DNA from: Heliopora coerulea
Lineage: Eukaryota > Cnidaria > Anthozoa > Scleralcyonacea > Helioporidae
Assembly (NCBI GenBank): GCA_030142905.1
Contig: JASJOG010000012.1
Location: 1,118,501-1,182,500, forward strand
DNA: 64,000 bases
Direction: 5' to 3'
In this document: positions 1 to 13,274 of the stretch, piece after piece
Position numbering within the stretch: position 1 is the stretch's first letter
How the letters are laid out: every line of letters begins with the position of its first letter
Notes under the pieces: model-generated
The model's input: only the letters and a program-made list of their open reading frames with translations
What the model was told of the DNA's origin: nothing
The model's database searches: none
Program-made: the position numbers and the translations under genes

Positions 1-2691
1 TTGTCTGGTTGTACAAAATTTTTTCTTGCAATTATGCAGGCTAATAAACATGCTGAAGGAAACCAGTATGAATGCTGTAGTCTGTAAGAACATGGCAAAA
101 TGATTTGAATTGGATTTGAATTTGATGGTTGGAAAAAGATTTTATTGATCGTGATATTTCACACAAATGCAGATTTATAATATAAGATTTAGAAGATGAG
201 ACCAAAGATGAGATATTGAGACAATGAGACATTTCTGTACAACTTTAATCAAATATTACATCTTAACTTAAATTCTAAAAATTCTATTATTGTTATTATC
301 AACATGGTAATATAATCTCTGTAATTGAGCTTTAAAACTCCTGAAGGGTCACAAGCCATTTTTCAATAATTAATTCAAACCCTAATTGGAAAGTTTTTTA
401 TAATGCCAAAGATCTTTCACCAGCTGTTTCACCAATTCCACCAAATACTTGTGCACAACAATTGAGTTTTGGGCATAAATTGATTGTCATGGCAAAGCAA
501 GTATTCCAGTGCAGCATACCACATCCACAATAAATATTACTTTTACCACCAGATAATCAGTTAAAAAATACAATTTATATCCACAACTCCCTGATTAGTC
601 TATATGTATGTGTATCTAAAAAATTGAGAAACTCTCTGAACCAAACCACTACATGGCATACAAGATTTGAGAGAAATTACTTGCACCTAAACCTCTAGCA
701 GATACACAGTAAAATTTCCAGTCTTGGTAACAAAGTAATTAATGAGATATAAATGGTAGACAGACATGTCTGTACAAAATTTATAAAAGTTTGACAACAA
801 TGCAGACCATACTGCAGGTAGAGTGTAGTTTAGTAGACTGCCAGACTGTTTATGTGCCATGATGGGGGAACTGCAGGCAGTTTTGTTGCTGGCATGGTTG
901 GAATATCATATTAAGTTTTCAACTGAAATTTTGAAAATGGAAATGAATATTCATTTGGGTGTATGTTAAGGGTTAGGATTAGTTTTGTTCTTAGGATTTG
1001 GGTTAGAGCAAGGCTATGGTTGGGGTTATGGTTACAGTTGGAGAAAGGGTGAGGGTTATAGTTATGGTCATGGTAGGGTTAGAGTGTGAAAGCCAGCACT
1101 CTGCTAATTTATTGTAATCTGCTAAACTGCACTTGTCCCTTTACTTATAATTGGTGGTAATCACCCCAGAAGTAACTGACAACACAGTAAATTTAGTGTA
1201 ATTACTGGAATTTGACACAAGGACAAGATGGAAAGGTGCTTAAACATTATGTAAATTTCTGCATTAAATAAGATTTTGTTCCAGAGACTCAGCTATGTCC
1301 TAGAGTCGATACCATAGATATCTTGATGTCTAGTATCTCACAAATTTTACGCGATGTATGTCTTCAATAAATCGGTTTTGCATCTCAAACCTTGTTCAAC
1401 ATCTTGAATAAAGTAAAACATGCTTAACCAATCTCTGTACTATTATTCTGGATTATAAGTAAAGTAAATTTACGTATATCTTATCTTCTCCAACTTTAAT
1501 GAGGAAACTGAACGCGTAAAGCAACGAAATAATTTTTATTAAGAGAAACTGGGAACGTCCACAGTCCAAGGCCTCGTGGTCAGTTCATTTGGTAAACTTT
1601 CCACGGATTTCGGTTTCCATCACTTTCAGAATGAGTATATTGGTCTACGATAATATTCTTACCTTTTTACTGCTCTTGTCCTTTGCCATCTTATTTAAAA
1701 ATGTTAAAAAGAATGGATATTTAACTGCCCCACGTGTTGATCTTCCAAATCTGAAGACTGCGTATTGCAAAAGACAGTGATGAGCCCGTGAGACATCAGA
1801 CACAGCGCTATTCCAAAAAAATTCGGGAATTATTATCAGCTTGAATTTCGCATACAAACATTCTGCTGGTTTGGTCAATCAACAAACACCGCGAAAAGTT
1901 GAATAGCATCAATTGACAAAGTGTGGCTGAATGGATGAATACAATCGATCCCAGGAAACATCAGAATAAGGTTATGATCAGGGTTAGGATTAGGTTTCCT
2001 AACACGTAACGGTGACGATAAAGTTGTGTCACCCCCTTTGAAAAATACAAAAAATTGGGAATGGGAAGAGTATGATTTTCAGAAAAGCGATGTTGCCCAG
2101 AAATGCGCAAAAGAAGTCTATTATGTTGTAGATGGTTATTTTTTCAATCAAAGAGGAAAATATATATTATGACAGTTATTTCTTTAGCAGTAATAGACGC
2201 CCTCATTGGAAAGCTCATTTGAAATCTTAGCAAAGTAGGTCGATTTTTAAAAAAGCGTTTTTGGTCTTCTCCAATAGGATCATGTTTGTCATTCATCCAG
2301 ATTTTCAACTGATCTTACATTTTCTGAGTTTTTTCGAATTTTTTCAGCTGATCTTGTATTACATATGCCGAAAAAACATCTCTGTCACTCTCCTGTGCTA
2401 TCGGTTCACCTTAGTGATGGCTCAAGTGAGTATGTTGCATATATCAGGCTCAGGAAAGCAACAAAAGGGGGTTGGGCGGGGAGTTACGAGCCCAGCCCTT
2501 TTTGTGAAAGCTCTTAAGTGCGCCCTGTCAGCCATAGTTTTTTTGCCCTCATTCCCCGAAGCCACGTAGATCTACTTCACTCTAAATGAACAACATCACC
2601 CCTTGACGGTACTTCATAGTTCCCTTCAACCCCTCTGCCCTTCGAAATTTCAGGTTGCGCCCATTGGTTGCGCCACAGAGGTAGCGCAAAG
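1..2691. other. No gene recognised
   Basis: AT-rich sequence with only short open frames and no recognisable domain. Around 965-1082 it is rich in degenerate GGTTA/GGTTAT units, resembling a decayed telomere-like or simple repeat. I see no RNA gene or exon that I can support. Confidence 0.4.
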
Positions 2692-2818
2692 CCAACCTCG
2701 TACCCAGGGCTTTTCTGTGGGAAAGCAGACGAAAAAGTTTTTTAAAAAAACTTATCACAGTTTTTTTTTAAACTTTTTCGTCCGCCTTCCCACATGAATG
2801 CCCTGGGTACGAGGTTGG
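2692..2818. mobile_element. Short palindromic MITE
   Basis: The left end reads CCAACCTCGTACCCAGGG and the right end is its reverse complement, CCCTGGGTACGAGGTTGG. The inner arms also pair (GACGAAAAAGTTT with AAACTTTTTCGTC), so almost the whole 127 bp folds on itself. This is the structure of a non-autonomous DNA transposon. Superfamily is not clear and I see no certain target duplication. Confidence 0.75.
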
Positions 2819-3019
2819 AGCAAAGCATGTTTAGACAGTTGATATTCAAAGTACGGATTCTTGCACTCAAGGTAGGAATAATTTTCTGGGAATCTAAAAG
2901 TAGGGTCAGCGTAAAACAGGCGACAACAATTATCCCACGGTCGTTAAAAATGTTTGACTGCTTAACAAAAATTGTGCTGAATTCATTTATATTTAAAAAA
3001 AAGATGAGAGTTCCCTTCG

Positions 3020-3460
3020 TTACGATGGAACGTTTTTCAAGTAGCGTGGAGAGACTTTAAAACACAGCTGGGTGGGAAAGCAAAATTCCCCGAAACACAC
3101 ACGTCCAACGCAAGGCAGCTTGGGACGGCGGGCCGGAAACGGTTGACGGCTATGGAGCTGACTTTTAGAACCTGCAGTCGCCTTGCTTGAATAATAGCTA
3201 TTGAGAGGGAAGTTTTGCATGATTTGATCTGCAGATTTGGGATAGTTGTTTCCGCTCCAATGTGACTTAACGACGCATTTCGACGAGCACATGAACGCCT
3301 CACGATAGCAAAACCACTGGGGAGTTTTGTTCCTCACGCATTCGTGGTACGGTTTATGGCACCTGTAGCAGCAGTCCAGAATGGGACGATACATGTACCA
3401 GGTGTCCTCTTGGTTGATCATACTTGTGTACAGACATTGAACTGGCCATCGAGACCTTAT
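3020..3460 (-). CDS. Cysteine-rich secreted protein family, exon 2 (divergent member)
   Basis: Terminal exon of the unrecognised two-exon cysteine-rich family. A splice acceptor (pyrimidine-rich, ending CATGTTTCAG) precedes a phase-0 exon of 146 codons plus stop. The residues start I-R-S-R-W-P, matching the ISWP/KSWP start of paralogs at 16790, 20134 and 63240. Cysteines follow the family spacing: C-x20-CC-x2-C-x6-C-x9-C-x6-C-x3-C, then a long variable loop rich in Ser, Lys and Arg, then a C-terminal cysteine cluster. The C-terminus diverges: instead of CI-x-RLCIPL it has CFPTQLCF plus about 12 extra residues, with one additional cysteine. No intact exon 1 adjoins it. The nearest upstream signal-peptide exon on this strand that I see is at 13170-13274, implying a 9.7-kb intron, so the pairing is uncertain. 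Function unknown; secretion is inferred from the family. Confidence 0.75.
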   Translation of the reverse strand: MRSRWPVQCLYTSMINQEDTWYMYRPILDCCYRCHKPYHECVRNKTPQWFCYREAFMCSSKCVVKSHWSGNNYPKSADQIMQNFPLNSYYSSKATAGSKSQLHSRQPFPARRPKLPCVGRVCFGEFCFPTQLCFKVSPRYLKNVPS

Positions 3461-3699
3461 CTGAAACATGAGAAAAAGACACTAGTCAGCGGTTACACGT
3501 CCATCGCTGTCGTCGACCCAGTCTTACTCCGACAAGCCGGGGGTCCAGGAGGTGGTGACCCCTATGTTCAGAAGAAATTTTTACGTTGGGAAAAAATTCC
3601 CAAAAAAACAGAAGCCATTTCGCAAGGAAATTTCCGGATTCGTCTGAAATTGTCTGATATACCTGATAGTGGGCTTATCGTCTGGTGAGATCAAAGAAA

Positions 3700-4475
3700 A
3701 GCAAAAACTTTGAAATTATATCAATTTAAAACGCACATTTAAATTACTAGTATATTGATTGTTTTGTAAAAGTTCTCACATTTTCCATGATACTGAATTA
3801 CATGGATGAATGTGTGATCTCCGTAGATGGACTGTACAATGTTGTTTGACATGAAAAGATCGTTCCTGGATTAGCATGAATTTTCGTTAATTGGCTTTAT
3901 AAAATGACAAAGATAAACCGCACCCTCTGATTGGTTAGGCTCGGTACATTGCTGATGTTTCGAGGATAATAAATGACCTAGTTCCGGGGCTCATGCTGGG
4001 AAGGTGGCATTGAGTCACCAAGACTATCTTATCACAAAAAAGTCAGCAAACATTAAAAATATCTAATATATCATATACAATATAATATAAATATGAATTC
4101 TGTGCTCATGAACTCATATAAAGGTGTTTCTAGTCTCATTTCACAAAAGAGTAAGTGTTTTCCAACGAGATTTTCTTAAGGGGATAGCTACCTGCCCCTC
4201 AGTCTAATAGTTCACTGCTTCATATCTTTCACCGGCTTACAAGGCATCAAACATGATTTAGAACTTAAAAGGAGAATAAATGCGTAAATGTATACTTTTT
4301 ACTTGTAATTGGCTTGAGTAACCAGTGCCCTTTTGCTGCCATTACCAGAAACCACCCATATTAGTTTTAAGAAGGTAAAAAGTATGTTCGTCAGTGTGTC
4401 TTGTCCTTCAAATCCCCGACATCCACTTTACTGGCCTGTGATTCACTATCTCGGCTACACAACTCCAATAAAGGT
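3700..4475. other. Intergenic or intronic, no feature recognised
   Basis: AT-rich sequence without an open frame of note. I see no exon, RNA gene or mobile-element end here. Confidence 0.35.
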
Positions 4476-4751
4476 AAAGTGTCTTTATTTATACTGGATA
4501 ATCCTATCAGCTACCTGAGCTGCTCTCCCTAGAGGTCCAGTTAGGGCCACCCCCTCATGGGTCCAGTGTTATTACAGGAGGAAACCAGAGTACCCGGAGA
4601 AAAGCTGCGATGCTTGGTAGAGTCAAAGTGGGCAACACTCTTCTCACACGTGGCCAAGGTAACTTTAATCAGATAACTGCAAGGAGCAGGAACAGAACCC
4701 TAGCCTCAGGGGGGAAAGACACGTGCACTGCCACTGTACCACCAGCACCCG
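4476..4751 (-). repeat. tRNA-derived SINE, copy 1
   Basis: Reverse-strand copy of a roughly 270-bp repeat also found at 20214, 34336, 35172, 58810 and 60531. In the forward sense the head carries A-box-like TGGTACAGTGGC and a degenerate B box about 35 bp later. The body contains the shared CCATGAGGG stretch, and the tail ends in AATAAAGACACTTT. A pol-III-type head and dispersed copies fit a tRNA-derived SINE. Confidence 0.75.
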
Positions 4752-5245
4752 GGCCACCATTTTGGAGCAGGCTAGAGAAATGTGATGCTTACATTTCTAT
4801 TTTCGGGCCAAAATCACAATTCGATAAATCGATAGATCTCGTTGTTTACCTTACAAACTTGTTAAGTCGAATTAGTGTCAAATAATGACTTAACAGTTTA
4901 ACCATGCTTAATCCTGCCACTGATATTACCAACAATGACCAAACGCCGATCCAGAGTCCTTTTCATCAGGTGGTACAGACTTAATACGTAGAAGGCAAAG
5001 TAGAGCCAAGATCGGGTGCAGTGGGCGCACCCAGGGGGGGAAGGCTTAGATGGCTTAAGACCTTCGCTGCAGTCACAAAATGATTTCTGTTCGCGTCCAA
5101 GAAAATAGAATAGTAAAAAATGTAACGTGAAACTAAACGCAAACGATGTAGAGGATACGATAGCTCTGACAGACGACTGTGAAAAGGTGATAATTTCTGC
5201 GTCACCTTGCTGATGTGTTCTGTGCAGTGACTGTCTAAAATATAA

Positions 5246-5436
5246 GGGCTCATTTACACGATACGACTGTCGTATACAATTGTTCATCTTGATGTATCCG
5301 ATTCAGTCAAAAGAGTCTCCAGGACCAACTGCAACATTCGCGAGTGAATAGCAAATTCAAAATTGTACTTTTATGACATAATCGCATACGCCAAAGTGAA
5401 GAATCGTATTCGACAATCGTATCGTGTGTTTGGGCC
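5246..5436. mobile_element. MITE with CACGATACG inverted ends
   Basis: The left end is GGGCTCATTTACACGATACG. The reverse complement of the right end is GGCCCAAACACACGATACG. Related, diverged sequence occurs at 28640-28769 and 49745-49864, so this is a dispersed family. There is no coding capacity. Confidence 0.6.
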
Positions 5437-7187
5437 TTGAAATATTCCTGGGGGAGCATGCCTCCACACCTCCCGAATGGAGACCGATTGCACATTCGAG
5501 CCCCCCCCTTATAAAAATCCTTGGTGCGCCGTTGATAAGGTGTCATCCCATACAAAAAAGTTTAATAGTAGTATCCTGCCAAAACCCGAGAAAACAAGGT
5601 TTTTGATTTCACCTTGCATTTGACCCTTTACTTTACTGTACTTAAATTTATTTTAGCACGGTGGCCTATTCAGTCTCCTGTTTTTCAAAGGGCCGTGCAT
5701 AATTTAGTACAAAAATACATTCTTAACTAATAACTTTATTTACATCTAAAATATTAATACTAAATATATTACTATATCCTAATACTATATACTATACTAC
5801 TAATGCTATATACTCTAATCAAGGCATTAGTGGATCAAGGTCTTTCGCTCGAAACATCAGTCGCTTGTTCAATCAATTTTTTTGCGGAGTGATATCCTAA
5901 CTTTTAAACTTTTTCAACATCGATTCTGTGCTGCCTATGCAGCACTCCATTTTTTGATATTACTGTCATTCCCATGCTTCTTTTCAATGTTAATAAAATG
6001 TTAAATGAATGATTAATTGATTGTTAATGAATTGTTAATTAATCGTTAATTGTTGAATGAATAATGAATGAACGAATCAAGAAATTAAAGTATATTCAAA
6101 TGAAAGTTATCAATCGAGAAGTGTTGGGCAAACCAAGGAGGCAGATGTCAATTTCCAACAGCCTCTCTACCTGATGTCATGGCTTTTTTAAAGCTGTCAA
6201 GGTATTTGGTAAGTACCCAAGAATGTCCAACATTAGGGCACATACACGTCCCATCATATGTCGTCCCTTGAGGACCACCTAAGCAAGAGTCAGACAGGTC
6301 GGTTTGGCAGCCGATTTAATAACATAATGCCTTGACGATTTAGCCAAAGTTGTTTCAGCTTAGGTCTGATCTTCGTTGGATCGTGTTAATATTCAACACC
6401 TTGGTGGTCTCGCATTAAATCTCACCAGTTCTACTGCATGTCCTACCACAAAGGGTAAAGATTCGCGTGAGATACTTTTCTTTTGTGAAAAACTGAACGT
6501 CTCTTCAATTGGTTTCACATGATAAGCCAAAAAGAAAAGGTAACCTTTCGATCCTTTTCAAGTTACCAGTCAATGGGTCAATACATCCAAGAAATCATAA
6601 GGCCCCGTCACCGATGATCAAAAAATGTTTTTTTGTAAAATATTATGGGAAGTGTGCGATGGATATGGTCTCCATGTCGGGTCATCCTTGTTTATATTTC
6701 TCAGCAGATCCTCGAGTGCTGAGTGCAGGTCTTGAAATATAGATAATAGCATTTCGTTATTAGAATTCCATTCATACGATACTTTTTTGAAAGTATTGCA
6801 ACAGATGGCGTAATCATATTAGGATTACAGCATTAAGTGATCCATATATTGACCATAGTTCCTAAGATGTCTGGCCGTATTCATTCGTTCGATCATTCGT
6901 TTATTTATTGATTCATTTCCTCATTTATTTTATGACTTATTTATGCATTTCACCAACATTTGCACGTAACTAAAAGTATATACGGATTATATGTGTATGT
7001 AAGCATGGTCGATGTTTATAGAACGAAAAAAGGTTTTTGCTCGAAAAGTAAAAATTCTGTACGGTAAATTTCGGCAGTCCATTATCCTTTCAATTATTGT
7101 AAATTTTCGGGAATTGTGCATTACTGTATAAAAACATCTAATCAGTTTTCTGGTTGAAGACCAGACGGGCAATATGCGGCATAAAGG
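5437..7187. other. No gene recognised
   Basis: AT-rich stretch including runs of ATTAA/TGAATGAA-like simple sequence near 6000-6080 and 6880-6950. No exon of the local gene family and no protein domain were recognised. Confidence 0.35.
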
Positions 7188-7856
7188 CTGCGTTCACACT
7201 AACGTCCTATGGCTGGCCTGAGCCTGACCTGGGCCACGATTTTTGATAGTGTGAACGGGTTTTACCTGGCCTAGGCCATCAAAATCAGGCCAGCAAAAGC
7301 AGCTAGACTAGGCCTGACCTGAGCCTTACCTAGGCCTCAATTTTGCTAGTGTGAACGGGTTTTACCTGGCTCTGGCCTGGCCCCGCTCAAATTACCGTGA
7401 CAAGAAGCGCTAGGAGTTAAACAGTTAAGGCGGCTTTTTAAATGTAATGTTACTAGCTGAGACAAATTTACTGCGTTCTGTGAGTTCAATGAATCATGGC
7501 ATACTTTACATTTCGGTTTTGTCAAAATTGAGGGCAAAGTCCTTAACAAACAATGAGACCAAGCGTCAGTTCATGCTATGACGTGAATGTATTCCTAAGA
7601 ATCTTTCAATCACACAAAAAACCCCTCTGCCAGCAAAGCGTCCTTTCGCGTTTACAACGGCAATAGCTAAAACCAGGGAAAAGTTGGCGAGTCTGCGATT
7701 GTCAAAGCTTGTTTAGATTCTGTTGTTTGTCTAAATGCAGACCCTTCTAGGCTAAAGTGAGTCTGTTCAGTTTGGCCTGAAAGTATAGCGTGAATAGATC
7801 TACTTTTACATAGGTCAGGTCCAGATCAGACTTATGCCGATAGTGTGAACACGACT
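7188..7856. mobile_element. Probable non-autonomous element with GTTCACACT ends
   Basis: The left end reads GGCTGCGTTCACACTAACG. The right end, reversed, reads GTCGTGTTCACACTATCGG. Inside are two repeats of GTGAACGGGTTTTACCTGGC and many AGGCCTGACCTG-like units. The imperfect inverted ends and sub-repeats suggest a MITE. The boundaries are approximate. Confidence 0.5.
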
Positions 7857-8979
7857 AAAGAATCTGTTTCAAAAAGAAGTGTGATCAATTAGGCCTTCCG
7901 AGTTCACCGCCACACTCTTGAGACAAACAGACGGCCTTCAGCACGCAAAAGGGTTCGACCTTCAACAATATTGAAGTATACCAACCTAAAAAAAAAGTTT
8001 AAGTCAAAGAATACCACCCCAATTATCCTTTGAAGTCAGATTATGGCAATAAATACTTTCAAATCTTTCAAATCTACTTGAGTGTTTGCATACTGTTTGC
8101 ATGTCTTTGTTGATTGATTTGTTTATACAATTTTGAGACAAGATGGTTCTACAGTATTGAACGGAAGACAGTTCTCCCTACTGCGGGCGACAGTCACACC
8201 GTGAATGACATGTTGAAGTTGCATTAAAATTGGTAAAAATTGGTATTGATGGAATATAAGATTAAATTATGACACACCGATAACTTTGTTCACACGAGAG
8301 ACATGAGTACAAGGACACGATCAATACAAAAACAAAGCATGATATCTTCTCTGGGACATGCGAAAATAAAATAAGAATTTTTCTTTGTTTCGTCTTTTGT
8401 TCGGCTCTTGGCTTCAGTCGAGTAACCAGGAATTTGAAAGGAGGGGAGGCAGGGGAGATTTTAGACAAATGTACCTACAAGATGTGAGCAATGTGCCAGC
8501 AAATATTAAGGAAAAATCAAAGTTAACCAAACCGAGGGCATGAGAAACTTGAAATTCGATAATAAATAAATAATTTCTACTTTGCTAGTTCTGGCTGGTA
8601 TAACGGTATTAAATTTCAAAAATGATTCGTAAAAGTGTGCACATCACGTGAGCTATGATTTATACCAACGTATCTTCTTTTTCGGCCATCACCGCTATAC
8701 AACCACTTTGCTCTGAGGGTTAACTGAATCTATCATTTTTATCGGTTAAAAAAACAAATAAAACAGAATTCCTTACGAACACTTTGAATTGATCGTCTTT
8801 CCCGTAGTTAACTCTCGTCGGAGCTTATTTAACAATCTTTTAATCTGATAATTCAAACGCAAACGGAATCCGCGACAGACAGGATTAATGTACCGACAAA
8901 TGTACTGGATGTACAGACAGACCTACTCAGAACGAAAGGGGGGGCAACTTCCCCCCTTGCCCCCCTCTTGGTTTCCCTA

Positions 8980-9290
8980 ATGCTTGGCTTAACATCTCAT
9001 GTTTATGCTTACGACGATCCTTATGTCGCAGGCTTGACTTCATTCCTTCGTTTTGCCTTTTGTTTTGTCCTTATGCCTATGCTCAAGTGTAAATCAAGCT
9101 TATTTCACGGAGTTACTCGAGCCTCGTTTGAAAACAGTACGTTTAAGCTTGGTTCACACGTGAACATAAGCATAAGCATAAGGACAAAACAAAAGGCAAA
9201 ACGAAGGAATGAAGTCAAGCCTGCGACATAAGGATCGTCGTAATCATAAGCATAAGATCATAGCCCAAGCATAAGCCAAGAGCCTAACAA
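8980..9290. repeat. Large foldback (inverted repeat)
   Basis: The left arm at about 8980-9085 is nearly the reverse complement of 9165-9285. For example, TTGACTTCATTCCTTCGTTT pairs with AAACGAAGGAATGAAGTCAA. The spacer is about 80 bp and carries AAGCTTGGTTCACAC, an end shared with other MITEs here. A second AACCAGGCTTA end lies near 9401-9411, so the foldback may be nested in a larger element. Confidence 0.7.
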
Positions 9291-9653
9291 AAGACGTAAC
9301 CAAGAAAAATTCTTGTTGCTTTATCTTTGTAAGTTTCTGAGGAGATATCACACTTTGTTTTCGTTTTGATTTAATCTTTATGCTCATGTTGCTGGTGTGA
9401 ACCAGGCTTAAGTGTGTGTGAAAAACTCACGAAGCAGAACTGGACAATTCAGAGTTAAGACCACTCAGTAATGTCATAAGGTTACGAGCTGAGAAAACCG
9501 AGTTCTTCACGAACGAGGTCAAACTCCTGGTAATCTATGTGGGCGGTAACCATGAGAGGATATTTACGTCATTTACGAACTATTTACGTTATGATACATT
9601 TACGATACATCACTGGCGTGGATATTGTAAAGTGTTTATGATACGAATACAGC

Positions 9654-10460
9654 TTGATGATGGTGATGATGATGTTGGTGATGATGTTGATTATGATGAT
9701 GATGATGATGTTGTTGATGATGATGATGGTGATGATAATTATGTTGATAATGATGATGATGTTGATGATGGTGATGATGATGATAGTGATGATGATGATA
9801 ATGATGATGATGATGGTGATGATGATAATGATGATAGTGGTAATGATGATAATGATGATAGTGATGATGATGATAATGATGATAGTGATGATGATGATAA
9901 TGATGGTGATGATAATGATGATGATGATGGTGGTGATGATGGTAATGATTATGATGGTGGTGATGATGGTGATGATGGGGATGATGGTGATGATGGTGAT
10001 GATGGTGATGATGGTGATGATGGTGGTGATGATGTTGATGATGATGATGATGATGATGGTGATGATGGTGGTGATGATGTTGATGATGATGGTGATGATG
10101 GTGGTGATGGTGGTGATGATGGTGGTGATGTTGTTGATGATGGTGGTGATGATGGTGATGATGGTGGTGATGGTGGTGATGATGGTGATGATGGTGGTGA
10201 TGATGGTGATGATGGTGGTGATGATGGTGATGATGGTGATGATGGTGGTGATGATGTTGATGATGATGATGATGATGATAATGATGATGATGATGGTGAT
10301 GATGTTGATGATGATGATGATGATGGTGATGATGGTGATGATGATGATGATAGTGATGATGATGATAATGATGATGTTGCTGACGATGATGATGATGATG
10401 ATGGTAATGAAGATGATGATGATGATGATAATAATGATGATGATGATGATAATAATGTTT
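9654..10460. repeat. GAT/GGT trinucleotide repeat, about 0.8 kb
   Basis: Nearly uninterrupted GATGATGGTGATGATG-type compound microsatellite with scattered AAT and GTT variants. It keeps several frames open on both strands, which would encode poly-Asp/Gly, poly-Met/Val or poly-His. The even base composition and multi-frame openness argue against a gene. Confidence 0.95.
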
Positions 10461-11024
10461 ATTTAAACACGGAGTCACTTCATTTTCAAAATGATCTTTC
10501 AGTGAGCCGTGTATTATAATTAAATATAATTACATTAACTATCAACAAAACTACACTACATAAAGTATTTATTTTTAACATAATTTAGCTAAAAATTTAA
10601 CTATAAAAATTCTTTAAAAGAACTTAGACTAACTTGACTTTTTACACCATTTGAAAGACTATTCCAGAGGACTGCCCCTTGATAGTGAAAGCTGTTCTCA
10701 CCAGCTTCAGTATTTCGTCTTGGTACATAAATATTAATACCCGAATCTCGCAGGTTATACGAATGTACCAAATTGAAATTTTCAAAAATTCTAGTTAAAT
10801 AAGTTGGTGTGCTTCTGTTAACGGTTTTATACAGCTAATTGTTTATCTCGTCTAGTTTCTAGATGATAGAAACAATTAGCTTAACATTTTAGTTGAAAAA
10901 ACATCACTAAAAAGTTCTTGAAAATCAGCTGTTATTTCAATTCATTCGTGTGTGGACCTGTTGTATCACATTTACAACCACACAATTGATTAGACTTTAG
11001 GTTCTTTCGTTTTTTCTTAATCAG

Positions 11025-11068
<44 letters not shown>

Positions 11069-13169
11069 GTATGTATATATAACACGCTGTTAGGCCAAGT
11101 TCAAAGGCAAAATTTTTCATGTGCCGCATCTACTGTAAATAAGTTAAATCCTTTGTTTATGGTCGTTTGCATTGGATTAGGTAAATTAAAAATTCGAAGT
11201 TTGAACAAGTTTTGGAAAATTCACCTGTTCTACATGAGGGATCAAACTCTCAGTGGTCTGATATTTATTGGGAAAACTAGAAACTTGACTTGCCCTCCGT
11301 CAACTGAAAACATTCATTTGACAATTCATCTGGCACTGTTATTGTTTGGCAGCTTCAGCAACTTTACTCTTGCTAATGCCAGACGATTTATCTTCAAGAA
11401 AAACGCGACGTTACGCGAGCGTAAAAACGTGTTTTCATTTTGATAAAATGCATATTCGTTGAGCTCATTTGATAGTTAATCACCAATATTTATGTTCATT
11501 TGTAAAGTCAACAACGTTAAGGGAATTATAACAGCAACATCGGAAAACCATGATTAATATGGAAATTTATACCAGAGAATTAAAACGTGGCTTAAGCCTG
11601 GTTCACACTGAGCACGCAACTGAAAAAAACAGTTTACGTTGATGAGTCGACGGGGTGAATAAGATCACTTAAAGTCCTAATAAGAATAAAATGACGCGGG
11701 GATAACCAGATAAGAGAAAAAAAAATCCCTAAAAAAGTTCGAGTATTTCTTCAAGTTGATATATCATGGTCACATCATTATATCGTTACGTGGCTGGTTT
11801 GAACACTGTGGATTGAACTAGGCTTTTGATACGACGCGACTTAGCTAAGGAGCGAAAAGCCCGCGTAAGCAGAACAATAACACACTGTTCTCGCCTAACG
11901 AAAGTCCCGTTTAACACAAGAGGTGGCGTAGTATTCATGCAAATGATCAGTTCGCGGCACACGAACACTAAGATCTTTGTGATGTGTTCTTTGAGAGCCA
12001 TAGTTTGCCGTTTCCTTGTTTGGCTTGCAATAACTAATAAGTCTTTGTTGTGTTTCTGCTGTGCCACACACTTCGTAAAGTAAATCACCCGAAATAACTT
12101 TTAACTGTTTCTTTACCAGCATCTCCGTCGGGTGAATAAGATATCCTGATGTTGGTTGGAATAAAATCCTAGATGGGCGCTGTGGTATTGAAAAGGTTTA
12201 ATAAAAGTTTTACACTGGTTCGTACTGAGACAAAAGATTACAGGCTACGCAATAATCCGAATTGAACACAAAGGAGCGATATGGAGGCTGGGAATTCGAA
12301 GAGGCGACGCCAAGAATTATTGGTAACAGACGCCTTGGTGGGGTAAACTATGGCGCTCTGTACAGCAAGTTGATTTCATTTCAGAAATATCCTGATAGTA
12401 ATATGAAGAGAAAGCTTCATAATTAACCGGTAGATCATGAAATTTTCTTTACAGCGAGCTGACTTTTTCAATACTTTTGTGCGTTTATGTGCATTGCTGA
12501 CAAGCATTCGAATTTCATTTATCCAACACCTAACTGTGAGGTAGCCACAGCAATCTTTCACCAAGCTAAATTTGGTGTCACAGGTGCAGATGGCGGTCGT
12601 AAGGTCTAGGTCCCCCCTCAGATCACCAGCGTAAGATGCACTTTGATCTGTATCAAAGTAACTAAGGAGTAAATTACAAGTGACTGCATGGTACTGCAAA
12701 ACTCGAAACCAGGTCTGGCCCCAAAGACGAGAAGAAAGAGTGACTCCGGCCTCCAGGTGTTACAAAGAATGTTTCGCCAATCCGTTCAATCTGATACCAT
12801 ATCACTGATTTAGAGATTCTCGACGTTTTCCGTTCGTAAAGTTTCATATTTGGTGATCAGAGCTGTTTGACTGGCTTCTCGGTACAATGGCGAGTACTCT
12901 ATACATGTTTTCGGTCAAACATTTCGAATTTGGAACACAGATTCAAAGTTTTCTGAGCACGAATTTTACACTCAGAACAAGAAGTGTGCCCGCTGGCTCG
13001 TTAAGCTAGGTCCTAAAAGACCGCTTTGTTGAGCACTTTTCGAGCGTTTTTTTCCAAGGAGATTCTGTCAAGGAAGTGTTTCGATTCTAACGAGCCTCCA
13101 AGTCTATTATCCATAATTACGATGTCAATATTATTTTTATAATAAAATGTTGAGCAACTAAATACTTAC
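10461..13169. other. Non-coding stretch with an (AT)n tract
   Basis: Contains a dinucleotide AT/GT tract at about 11027-11080. A GCCTGGTTCACACTGAG end near 11596 suggests the start of a degraded MITE. I see no supportable exon. Confidence 0.4.
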
Positions 13170-13274
13170 ACTTCTGGTCGTTCTTCTTCTTGCGTTACTG
13201 TGACTTGTCTCTTGAATTTCATCAGCTGTGAGAATTCCAGCGCAAAGAATCGTGAACACCAAATGCTGCAGCAT
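13170..13274 (-). CDS. Candidate signal-peptide exon 1 (unpaired)
   Basis: A 35-codon open stretch starts with ATG and encodes a hydrophobic signal-peptide-like segment (LVFTILCAGILTA), then a short acidic piece and a basic end, RRRTTRS. It ends at a good donor, GTAAGT, in phase 0, exactly as exon 1 of the family genes at 17244 and 22747 does. It lacks the YC motif of the other exon 1 copies. The only family exon 2 downstream on this strand is at 3020-3460, so the two may form one gene with a long intron. It could also belong to an unrelated secreted protein or be fortuitous. Confidence 0.45.

Noticed and set aside
9539..10519. Long open frames (poly-Asp/Gly, poly-His, poly-Met/Val)
   Set aside because: Pure consequence of the GAT repeat; open on both strands in several frames with no start context or domain.
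12376..12699. Minus-strand frame with several cysteines, possible family exon 2
   Set aside because: No acceptor plus SWP-like start, no WRC/FHC or CIPL motif, and the cysteine spacing does not fit the family.
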